From assembly GCF_008017535.1 (NCBI RefSeq), contig NZ_VRUA01000004.1, forward strand, positions 62,001 through 126,000: DNA of 64,000 nt, written 5' to 3'. Of this stretch, positions 19,963-28,847 are shown in pieces (position 1 is the stretch's first letter; every line of letters starts with the position of its first letter). The notes beneath the pieces are model-generated. The model did not search any database, was not told where the DNA came from, and was given only the letters and a program-made list of their open reading frames with translations. Both the position numbers and the translations under genes were made by a program. The stretch comes from Ottowia flava (lineage in GTDB: Bacteria > Pseudomonadota > Gammaproteobacteria > Burkholderiales > Burkholderiaceae_C).

Positions 19963-20283
19963 TCAAGTCTGAATCTGCAGCCACACCCGCCCGCCCTCAA
20001 CCTTCACCGGATAGCTCTTTATCGCATCCACGCAGGGCTCCAGCGTGGGTTCGCCGGTGCGGATGTCGAAGCGGCCCTGGTGAAACGGGCACTCGATCTC
20101 GTGGCCTTCCAGGAAGCCGTCGCACAGTCGCGCGTAGCCGTGCGAGCAGATGTTGTCGGTGGCGAAGACTTCGCCCGCCTCGGTCTTGTACAGCGCGATA
20201 TCGCGCCCCTCGGCGCCCACGCCGATGGCGGCGCCTTCGAACAGGTCGCCTTCGGCGGCGACATCGGTCCAGTCTGTGCTCAT
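19963..20283 (-). CDS. Rieske [2Fe-2S] ferredoxin of an aromatic oxygenase
   Basis: Soluble electron carrier that passes electrons to the terminal oxygenase. The 106 residues hold both Rieske cluster motifs: C46-S-H48 (NICSHGYA) and C65-P-F-H68 (ECPFHQGRFD), then the family end RTGEPTLEPCVDAIKSYPVK. It is the last gene of the leftward operon with the oxygenase subunits (22111-23421, 21638-22114), and corresponds in role to NagAb/NahAb ferredoxins. The NAD(P)H-dependent ferredoxin reductase that should complete the chain is not in the operon or elsewhere in the window. Confidence 0.9.
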   Translation of the reverse strand: MSTDWTDVAAEGDLFEGAAIGVGAEGRDIALYKTEAGEVFATDNICSHGYARLCDGFLEGHEIECPFHQGRFDIRTGEPTLEPCVDAIKSYPVKVEGGRVWLQIQT

Positions 20284-20301
20284 GGGGTTCCGTGCGTCAG
20301 C

Positions 20302-21273
20302 TCAATCGGGTTTCAGGCCAGCGCGCTCAATAACGGGGCGCCAGCGCGTGCGCTCTTCCTGCATGAACTTGCCCAGCTCGGCAGGCGAGCTGCCGATGGC
20401 GTCGAAGTAGGTCGCACGCAGCTTCTCGGCGGTGGCTGGCTCCTTGAGGATCGCCGCCAGCGACTGGCTCATTCGCTGCACGATGGCGACGGGCGTGCCC
20501 GCGGGCGCCATGTAGGCGAACCAGGGCGCAGCCTGAATATCGGGCAGGCCAGACTCCTTCAGCGTGGGCACGTCGGGCAGCAGCAGCGAGCGCTTGTTCG
20601 AAGTGATGGCGAGCGCCTTGAGCTTTCCCGCCTTGACCTGCGGCATGATCGCCACCGCCGGTAAACAGGCGAAGTGCACGTCGCCCTGCAGCATGGCCGT
20701 GACGGCCTGGCCGGACGAAGCGAACGGAATGTGCACGGCGAAGGACCGGGTCTTCAGCTTGATCAGCTCAACGCCCAGATGAGAGATGGAGCCGTTGCCA
20801 GTGGAAGCGAAGTTGAACTTGCCCGGCTGCTTGCGCAGAGCTTCCAACCAGCCCTTGACCGAATCCACGCCCATCGAAGGGGCGACCGCGCACACGTTCG
20901 GGTTGCTGGCGGCCAGCGACACCGGCGTGAGGTCCTTGAACGGGTCGTAGGGCAGGCTCTTGTAAAGGATTGTGTTGTAGACCAATGGAGCGTTGACCGA
21001 CAACAGAAAGATATGGCCATCGCCCGCGGCTTTCGCCACGTAGTCGGTGCCGCTGTTGCCGCCCGCACCAGGGCGGTTTTCGACAATGAAGCTCTGTCCC
21101 AGCGTGGCGCTCAGCCGGTCACCCAGCAGGCGTGCCAGGAGGTCGGGCGACGAGCCCGCGGCGAAGGGCACCACCACGCGCACCGGCCGCTGCGGCCATT
21201 CCTGCGCCTGAGCGGTGAGGTTGGCCATGGCGGCGGCGCCCAGCGCTACTGCCCACAGTTTCAAAGCATTCAT
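20302..21273 (-). CDS. Bug-type (TTT family) periplasmic solute-binding protein
   Basis: Extracytoplasmic binding protein of the tripartite tricarboxylate transporter type, very numerous in Burkholderiales. The 323 residues start with a signal peptide (MNALKLWAVALGAAAMANLT, AQAQ) and have the hallmark WPQRPVRVVVPFAAGSSPDL, VENRPGAGGNSGTDYVAKA, YDPFKDLTPVS and VPTLKESGLPDIQAAPWFAY. Its ATG at 21273 overlaps the stop of the chorismate-mutase-like gene, tying it to the aromatic oxygenase operon. It probably binds the aromatic acid or a related carboxylate. The TctA/TctB membrane partners are absent here. Confidence 0.92.
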   Translation of the reverse strand: MNALKLWAVALGAAAMANLTAQAQEWPQRPVRVVVPFAAGSSPDLLARLLGDRLSATLGQSFIVENRPGAGGNSGTDYVAKAAGDGHIFLLSVNAPLVYNTILYKSLPYDPFKDLTPVSLAASNPNVCAVAPSMGVDSVKGWLEALRKQPGKFNFASTGNGSISHLGVELIKLKTRSFAVHIPFASSGQAVTAMLQGDVHFACLPAVAIMPQVKAGKLKALAITSNKRSLLLPDVPTLKESGLPDIQAAPWFAYMAPAGTPVAIVQRMSQSLAAILKEPATAEKLRATYFDAIGSSPAELGKFMQEERTRWRPVIERAGLKPD

Positions 21274-21641
21274 TTTGATTCCTCCGGCGGCACATCTTCC
21301 ATGGCCGCAAAGTCCTGCTGTTCGCGCGCGATGAACCCGGCCACCAGCGCGCGGTATGCGGCTTCCACTACTTCAGGATAGGCACCGCTGGCTTCCGCCA
21401 GCGCGCGCACCTTGTCAAACACCTCCTGCTGGCGTGCGGGGGCGGATACCTGGAACGAATCCCGCTTGAAGCGGGCGGCGTCCTTCACGTAACGCCCGCG
21501 TTCGGCCAGCAGCGCGACGATCTGGCAGTCCAGCGCGTCGATGCGTTCGCGCACCTCTTGCAGGCTGGCCGCGAGCGGCACATAGGCCGGATCGGTAAAG
21601 CGGCGCAACGGCCCGCCGTACGCATCGGGTTCCTGGTTCAT
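21270..21641 (-). CDS. Chorismate mutase type II / isochorismate-pyruvate lyase-like protein
   Basis: An AroQ-fold protein of 123 residues: SLQEVRERIDALDCQIVALL, AERGRYVKDAARFKRDS, APARQQEVFDKVRALAEASG and RALVAGFIAREQQDF. The helix pattern and the YVK-A-RFK..(A)P.R spacing resemble PchB, the isochorismate-pyruvate lyase that makes salicylate, as well as monofunctional chorismate mutases. It has an N-terminal extension of about 25 residues. It is overlapped at both ends by its operon neighbours (oxygenase beta subunit and Bug protein), so it is co-translated with a salicylate-hydroxylase-like enzyme. Whether it acts on chorismate, isochorismate or something else is open. Confidence 0.8.
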   Translation of the reverse strand: MNQEPDAYGGPLRRFTDPAYVPLAASLQEVRERIDALDCQIVALLAERGRYVKDAARFKRDSFQVSAPARQQEVFDKVRALAEASGAYPEVVEAAYRALVAGFIAREQQDFAAMEDVPPEESK

Positions 21642-22114
21642 ATCGGGTAAATGATGGAGTTGGGGATCATCTCGCTGTCGTAGACGACCAGGCGCTGGGC
21701 AAACTTCAGGCCGCTGGGCGTGGACACGACGCGGTCGAGGTAGCGGCCGACGTTGAAGACTTCGCTCAGCCCGTTCAGCTTGGTGCGGAACACGGCGTAG
21801 TTGCTTTCGCAGCGGATGCCGTCGTCGCCCACGCTGCGAACCACCGGCGCGCCGACGACGTGGCGCTGGTAGTACGGGTCGTGGAACAGGGTTTCCTGGA
21901 TGCCGTAGACGCGGTCGCGCAGGCTGGGTTTACCGTCAAACGCCAGGGTGCAGAGCGGAAAGCCGCGCTCATGGTTTTCGCGCGGTTGCAGCTTGTAGAC
22001 GCCGTCTTCGGTGAAGAAGTCGGGCCACAGCGACCAGTCTCCTGAATCGACCGCCGCCGCGTAGTCGGCCTGCAACTGGACGAGCGCCTGCCAGGTGTCG
22101 AAGTCGAGCTTCAT
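21638..22114 (-). CDS. nagH: Aromatic-ring-hydroxylating oxygenase, small (beta) subunit
   Basis: Structural small subunit of a Rieske non-heme iron oxygenase. The 158 residues show DSGDWSLWPDFFTEDGVYKL, QPRENHERGFPLCTLAFDGK, LRDRVYGIQETLFHDPYYQR and YDSEMIPNSIIYPI, closest in my knowledge to NagH, the small subunit of salicylate 5-hydroxylase (QPRENFEQGLPL, YYQRH). The ATG at 22114 overlaps the alpha-subunit stop and its own stop overlaps the chorismate-mutase-like start, so translation is coupled. The symbol is given by similarity of pattern; anthranilate or another benzoate-type substrate cannot be excluded. Confidence 0.8.
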   Translation of the reverse strand: MKLDFDTWQALVQLQADYAAAVDSGDWSLWPDFFTEDGVYKLQPRENHERGFPLCTLAFDGKPSLRDRVYGIQETLFHDPYYQRHVVGAPVVRSVGDDGIRCESNYAVFRTKLNGLSEVFNVGRYLDRVVSTPSGLKFAQRLVVYDSEMIPNSIIYPI

Positions 22115-23421
22115 GCGCTGGCCTCCGCGACCGATCCTGGTGCTGCTGAGGGTTCGGGCGCCTCCATGATTTTTCGCCAGTACTCGTACATGCCGCGGAT
22201 AAGGGTCTCGGTCACCATGTGATCGGTCTCTTCCACCCCGCGGCCGCCCAGCTCGGCCAGTGCGCGGTGCTGGGGCTTCTGCTGAAAGCCGCATTGCGAC
22301 AGCTCGATCGCCTCGCCGTCGTCGGCGCTGACGAAGCCCGCCGGGCCGAACAGGTTGGCTTGGCGCAGGCGGCGCGCGGTCATCTCAGGCGTGTCGTCGC
22401 CGTAGCCGAAGTGCGTCCAGACGAAGTCGAAGTTGCCGTGGCCATCCGGCTGGATGTGGCGCGTGGACACGCTGTTGACCTGCTGCTGGAAGATCACGCT
22501 GGGGAAGATGGTGGTCATGACCGCCGTGGGTTCGCCCCACCAGGGCTCGTGCACGATGTCGAGGAAGCGCTTGTCCTCCAGCTCCATGGTCGACTTGAAG
22601 CTGGACACCTTCGACACGTCCGACTGCGTGCCCGCGTTGCCGCGCGTGGAGATCATGGCGGCGTGGCGGTGGTGCGCGTCCATCTTCAGCGCCGATTTGT
22701 TGTCGGCGCGCCAAAGGCCAAAGGTGACGAACCAAGTGTGCAGCAGGCCCGGGTGGTACGGGTCCTTGATGTTCTCCTGCATCAGCTTCCAGTTGCCGGG
22801 GATGCGCTGGCGGTTGTAGCCCAGGATCTTCAGCTCGCGGCCGTCGAACATGCGGTCGAAGTACGCGAGGATGGTCGGGCCGAGGTAGTCCTCCAGCGAC
22901 TCGACGCCGTGGTCAAAGCTGGCAAACACGACTCCGCCGCGGCTGGCCACCTTGAGCTTGGTCAGTCCGTGGTCCTTGGGGTTGAAGTCGCTGGGCATGC
23001 CGCCCTTCACCTGGCCATCCTGGCGCACGCCGCGGCGCAGCGGCACGCCTTGCAGGTCGCCGCTCAGCGTGTAGCTCCACTGGTGGTACGGGCAGACGAA
23101 TTCCTTTCGGTTGCCGTGGCGCGCGCGGCAGAACTGCATGCCGCGGTGCGCGCACACGTTCTCGAAGCAGTGCAGCGTGCCGTCGGCAGCGCGGCTCAGG
23201 ATGACGGAGCGTTCGCCAACCACGGTGCGCTTGAAGTCGCCCGGGTTGGGCACCTCGGCCTCCAGGCCGACGTAGCACCAATGGCCGTTGTAGAACAGGC
23301 GCTCCATCTCTTTTTGATGCAGCTGCGCGTCGGTGTAGACGGCAAACGGGATGCGGCTGGTGTCGCCCGCTTCCCAGTGCACGGGGTGTTCGGCCCGCTC
23401 GGGCGCGTTTGTGGGGGTCAT
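22111..23421 (-). CDS. nagG: Salicylate 5-hydroxylase-like oxygenase, large (alpha) subunit
   Basis: Terminal oxygenase component. The 436 residues have the Rieske motif C90-A-H92 (VCAHRGMQF) and C110-P-Y-H113 (CPYHQWSYTL), and the mononuclear iron site ENIKDPYHPGLLH with H223 and H228. NWCYVGLEAE-like, GDLQGVPLRRGVRQDGQVKG, GYNRQRIPGNWKLMQENI and FGPAGFVSADDGEAIE match NagG of salicylate 5-hydroxylase (gentisate pathway) as I know it. The ATG at 23421 follows GGAGA; the frame is open to 23511 but that extension lacks similarity. It is the first gene of the operon, divergent from the LysR regulator. The gentisate dioxygenase that would use the product is not in the window. Confidence 0.85.
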   Translation of the reverse strand: MTPTNAPERAEHPVHWEAGDTSRIPFAVYTDAQLHQKEMERLFYNGHWCYVGLEAEVPNPGDFKRTVVGERSVILSRAADGTLHCFENVCAHRGMQFCRARHGNRKEFVCPYHQWSYTLSGDLQGVPLRRGVRQDGQVKGGMPSDFNPKDHGLTKLKVASRGGVVFASFDHGVESLEDYLGPTILAYFDRMFDGRELKILGYNRQRIPGNWKLMQENIKDPYHPGLLHTWFVTFGLWRADNKSALKMDAHHRHAAMISTRGNAGTQSDVSKVSSFKSTMELEDKRFLDIVHEPWWGEPTAVMTTIFPSVIFQQQVNSVSTRHIQPDGHGNFDFVWTHFGYGDDTPEMTARRLRQANLFGPAGFVSADDGEAIELSQCGFQQKPQHRALAELGGRGVEETDHMVTETLIRGMYEYWRKIMEAPEPSAAPGSVAEASA

Positions 23422-23509
23422 GCAGTCTCCTCGGCCTCTGGGGGCCATGTGTCCGAACATGATGCAGATCAAGCCATCATTCAGCAAGGCAAGCACCGTG
23501 ATAATCGGC

Positions 23510-23524
23510 ATTCACTTGGTGAAT
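23510..23524. promoter_or_regulatory. Perfect palindrome, probable LysR operator
   Basis: ATTCACTTGGTGAAT is a perfect 6-3-6 inverted repeat ending four bases before the ATG of the LysR gene (23529). NahR/NagR-type regulators bind sites of the general form ATTCA..(N5)..TGAT, so this is the obvious operator for autorepression of the regulator and control of the divergent oxygenase operon starting at 23421. Confidence 0.7.
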
Positions 23525-23528
23525 ACCC

Positions 23529-25669
<2,141 letters not shown>

Positions 25670-26122
25670 GGCCGCGTTGATCCGCACACCCCTTGCGTGT
25701 CCTCGGTCATAACCGAACGGGTGCTGCAGTACGCCAACCACCTTAAGCCCAACCCGCTGCCGCCCTCGGCGCCCCTTGCCGGCAGTCGCGCACGAAGCGG
25801 CTGGGCGGGGGCGCCGGCGTTGCCCGCATGCAGGGTGAACGCCGCGCCGTTGTTCGGCCAGCCGTTACCGGGGCCAGCGTGCTGAAGTTCATCGCGTACT
25901 TGCACGCCAAGTAGCTGCCGCGGTTGCCCGACGGCGTCAAAGGCGGCTTGCCGTGATACTTCCCCGAGCTTTGCGCGCGGCGGTTGCTCGCCCAGGCACC
26001 GACGCGCACGCCAGTTGTCCGCGTGACAGCGGTGGCGTGCACGGCACGCCTGGCCCTTGGCCGACGACGGGGGCGCTCTCCGCCGAACGGTGTCGGCGGC
26101 CACAAGGTCCTGCGCGTTGCAG
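25670..26122. other. GC-rich interval without a recognised gene
   Basis: About 450 bases between tgt and the repeat upstream of dacB. On the minus strand a frame contains GKYHGKPPLTPSGNRGSYLA and CKYAMNFSTLAPV (about 25850-25980), which looks less random than its surroundings and may be a gene relic, but I cannot name it. No start, RBS or terminator was found. Confidence 0.4.
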
Positions 26123-26179
26123 AAAATTAAGCCTAATCCAGCGCTGGCCCTACAGCAATCTGCGCAGACAGCTACCAAT
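26123..26179 (-). repeat. Dispersed repeat just upstream of dacB
   Basis: On the minus strand: TATTGGTAGCTGTCTGCGCA, GATTGCTGTAGGGCCAGCGC, TGGATTAGGCTTAAT. It ends three bases before the dacB ATG (26182), so it occupies the place of the dacB leader and ribosome-binding site; no good Shine-Dalgarno is seen. Confidence 0.8.
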
Positions 26180-26181
26180 AA

Positions 26182-28026
26182 ATGAGTAAAAAAAGGCTTT
26201 CCACGTTGCAGCCGCTGCGCCCGCGCCACCGCAGCGCACGCGCAGCCGCCGCACTGGCTGGCGCGCTGGTCTGCGCAGCGCAAGCCCAACCCGCGCCGGC
26301 CACCGGTGAGCACCCGGTCAGCGCCAGCCCAGCAGCCGCCGCCGCGTCGGCGCCAGCCAACGCGAGCACGCCGGTGGGCGGTGCATCCGCGCCCCCGGCG
26401 GCCGTCGCCAGGCCGCCAGACCTGCGCGAGCTGTGGGCCGCCTTCCAGAAGGTGGGCGTCAAGGAATCCGAAGTCGCGCTGCTGGCCCAGCCGCTGGCCG
26501 CGGGCAGCCCGTTGCTGGCGTCGCACAACGAAAAGCTGGCGCTCACGCTGGCGTCGACCACCAAGGTGATCACCACGCTGGCCAGCCTGCAGACGCTGCC
26601 CGGCAGCTTCCGCTGGCGCACGCGCGCGTGGCTGACCGGCACGCCGCAAGATGGGCACTTGGCGGGCGACCTGATCCTGGTGGGCGGCGGTGACGCCACC
26701 TTGAACAGCCAGCGTCTGGTCGCCTGGTTCAAGAGCCTGCACGCGCAGGGCCTGCGCGACGTGCGCGGCCACATCGTGCTGGACCAGCGCCTGTTCCGCC
26801 TGAGCGAGAAAGACCACGCGCGAACCCCATCGCCGACGGACGCCAACCCGCACCACGCCTGGCCGGACGCGTTGGTGGTGGACGACAGCCGCTTCAAGGT
26901 GACGCTGCGCGCAGGCGAAAGCGGGGCGCTGACGGCGCAGTTTGACCCGCCGCTGGGGCAGGTGGACGTGGTCAACCGCCTGAGTGGCGGCGCGCGCTGC
27001 GCGGCGCAGCTGGCGTTGGAACCGGCGGCCACGCCTGCGCCGAAACCATCCGCGCCTCCAGCAAAGGCCCCAGCGCCCGAGGTGACGCCGAGCCCCGTCG
27101 TGCCGGTGGTGTTGCCCGCGCCCGCTGGCAGCCAGCCTGCCGCGGCCACTGCGATTGCGGCGGCAGCGACGGCGTCGGCCACCACACCCGCAGCGCCCCC
27201 CACCGCCTCCGCGTCGGCACCCCAAGCCGTGGCCGCCGCCGCGCCGCAACCGATTCCACCCGTGGCCCGGCTGGTCGTCAGCGGCCAGTGGTCACCGCGC
27301 TGCGCCACCCCTTTGGCGCTGGAAGCCGTGCCCAGCCGCGCGCTCAGTGCTGCGCTGGTCGCGGGCGCATGGCAGGCCTCCGGCGGCACGCTGGGCGCGC
27401 AGGTGGTCCACCGCGACGGCGCAGCGCCCGCGCCGGCCGCGCGGCGTGCGCGCCAGCCGGCCACGCCCTACCCCGGCAAGCCCTGGGCCACGCTGGAATC
27501 GGCACCGCTGCCCGAGTTGGTGCGCGCCATCAACAAGGACAGCAACAACCTGATGGCGCGCAACCTGCTGCTGTCCATCGCGCCCGGCTTTTCGCCGACC
27601 ACGTCGACCCTGCAACTGGCCAAACAGCGCCTGGGCCAATGGTTCAAGAAAGTCGGTCTGGCGCAAGGCGCGCCGACGGTGGACAACGGGTCTGGCCTGG
27701 CGCACAGCGAACAGGGCAGCGTGTTCAGCATGGTGCAGCTGCTGCAAACCGCGTGGGGCGACCCCAAGGTGCAGAAGGTGTTTTTGGCGTCGTTGCCCGT
27801 CGCCGGGGCCGACGGCACGCTGGCCGGGCGCTTCAAGGGCTCGCCCGCGCAGCGCAACGCCTTTTTGAAGACCGGCACGCTGAACGGCGTGCGCTCGCTG
27901 GCCGGTTATGTGCGGACCCAGTCGGGGCGCATGGTGGCTGTCAGCATCGTGGTCAACAGCGACAACGCCAGCGCGGCCGTGCCGGTGATGGACCGCTTCA
28001 TCGAATGGGTGGTGCGCAACGGGTGA
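26182..28026 (+). CDS. dacB: D-alanyl-D-alanine carboxypeptidase/endopeptidase (PBP4 type)
   Basis: Periplasmic penicillin-binding protein of the S13 family that trims peptidoglycan cross-links. The 614 residues start with a basic N-terminus and an Ala-rich signal (AAAALAGALVCAAQAQ). The catalytic motifs are S125-T-T-K128 (LASTTKVITTLASL), S454-N-N456 (DSNNLMARNLL) and K563-T-G (FLKTGTLNGVRSLAGYV). Odd feature: residues about 281-357 are an Ala/Pro-rich low-complexity segment (TPAPKPSAPPAKAPAPEV and more) between catalytic motifs, which explains the large size (the family is usually about 480). The start codon directly follows a dispersed repeat. Confidence 0.92.
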   Translation: MSKKRLSTLQPLRPRHRSARAAAALAGALVCAAQAQPAPATGEHPVSASPAAAAASAPANASTPVGGASAPPAAVARPPDLRELWAAFQKVGVKESEVALLAQPLAAGSPLLASHNEKLALTLASTTKVITTLASLQTLPGSFRWRTRAWLTGTPQDGHLAGDLILVGGGDATLNSQRLVAWFKSLHAQGLRDVRGHIVLDQRLFRLSEKDHARTPSPTDANPHHAWPDALVVDDSRFKVTLRAGESGALTAQFDPPLGQVDVVNRLSGGARCAAQLALEPAATPAPKPSAPPAKAPAPEVTPSPVVPVVLPAPAGSQPAAATAIAAAATASATTPAAPPTASASAPQAVAAAAPQPIPPVARLVVSGQWSPRCATPLALEAVPSRALSAALVAGAWQASGGTLGAQVVHRDGAAPAPAARRARQPATPYPGKPWATLESAPLPELVRAINKDSNNLMARNLLLSIAPGFSPTTSTLQLAKQRLGQWFKKVGLAQGAPTVDNGSGLAHSEQGSVFSMVQLLQTAWGDPKVQKVFLASLPVAGADGTLAGRFKGSPAQRNAFLKTGTLNGVRSLAGYVRTQSGRMVAVSIVVNSDNASAAVPVMDRFIEWVVRNG

Positions 28027-28048
28027 TGCTTTTGGGCTCGCGCAAAAC

Positions 28049-28079
28049 AAAAAACGGCCGCAAAAGCGGCCGTTTTTTG
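28049..28079. terminator. Bidirectional rho-independent terminator
   Basis: AAAAAACGGCCGC-AAAA-GCGGCCGTTTTTT: a perfect GC-rich stem with a four-base loop, A-run on one side and T-run on the other. It lies between the convergent dacB (ends 28026) and the DUF4148-like gene (ends 28133) and should end transcription in both directions. Confidence 0.93.
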
Positions 28080-28132
28080 TGGCTAAGCGGGTGTCACTCC
28101 GGCTGGCGCTTGCACGCCAACCGGCTCTGACC

Positions 28133-28474
28133 TTACTCGCCAGCAGCGTGCGTCGGGGCCACGCGGTGTTGCTGGGCAACCGTGGAGCCGTCGAACACGC
28201 CCGAAGCAGGCGGGTTGGCAATGGCTTGGGCACGCACTTCAGCGCGGGTCAGGCTGGCGTTGTTTTGAGCAACCGTCTGGCCGTCGAAAACACCCGAAGC
28301 GGGGCGCTGGGCCACAGCTTCGTTGCGCACGCTGTCGCGGGCAACGGTCGACACGGCCTTGGCTTCGTTCAGGAACAGCGGGCCTTCGCCGCTGGCGGGC
28401 ACTTGGGCCATGGCGTTGCCGGCGAACAGAGCGGACAGGGCAGCAGCGGCGGCGATGGAAGCGAACTTGGTCAT
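28133..28474 (-). CDS. Small secreted DUF4148-like protein
   Basis: A 113-residue exported protein. Signal peptide: MTKFASIAAAAALSALFAGN, AMA. The mature part contains two related segments, QRPASGVFDGQTVAQNNASL and NPPASGVFDGSTVAQQHRV, separated by TRAEVRAQAIA, a pattern seen in the DUF4148 family of Burkholderiales. The ATG at 28474 is preferred because GAGGA lies eight bases upstream; the earlier in-frame ATG at 28489 overlaps that Shine-Dalgarno. Function unknown. Confidence 0.75.
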   Translation of the reverse strand: MTKFASIAAAAALSALFAGNAMAQVPASGEGPLFLNEAKAVSTVARDSVRNEAVAQRPASGVFDGQTVAQNNASLTRAEVRAQAIANPPASGVFDGSTVAQQHRVAPTHAAGE

Positions 28475-28731
28475 GATGAATATCCTCAATTAACTGGTCT
28501 TCAAAGTGCCAGCAGACTTTGCTGGCGGTGCTTGTGGCCGGGGCGCTGAGAGAAGCCTTTTTGAGGGGCTTGGCCTTGCGCTGCTGCCATGACCTGTACT
28601 TTGCGCCTAAGGATCGGTTTGAAAAATGACCTGCGAGGCAAGGCACTGTTTCGGGGCTGGAAACAATGGAGGTGGTGCGCCGCCGCGCGCGCGTCACGAC
28701 GCCCTGAAGCCTGCGCACTCAAGATTTCATG
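28475..28731. other. Interval upstream of the DUF4148-like gene
   Basis: About 255 bases that should carry the promoter of the leftward DUF4148-like gene. A-rich patches occur, but I could not choose -35/-10 boxes. The short ORFs here overlap the signal-peptide region in other frames and are not credible. Confidence 0.4.
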
Positions 28732-28786
28732 AGAAATCGGCCTCTGACGATACAGCCGCCTGCGCGAGCAGCTATCTTTTTCGAAG
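28732..28786 (-). repeat. Dispersed repeat upstream of the MscS gene
   Basis: On the minus strand: TACTTCGAAAAAGATAGCTG, CTCGCGCAGGCGGCTGTATC, GTCAGAGGCCGATTTC. A good copy of the GCGCAG subtype, about 60 bases upstream of the mechanosensitive channel ATG (28848). Confidence 0.8.
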
Positions 28787-28847
28787 TAATAAAGCTACGC
28801 TACTTCGTCATGCCAGCCCCACCAGACGCCGGTGGCATCATCGCGCC

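Noticed and set aside
20008-20025. GGATAGCTCTTTATCG in the Rieske gene resembling the repeat start
   Set aside because: Only ATAGCT is shared; it encodes conserved ferredoxin residues and lacks the remainder of the element.
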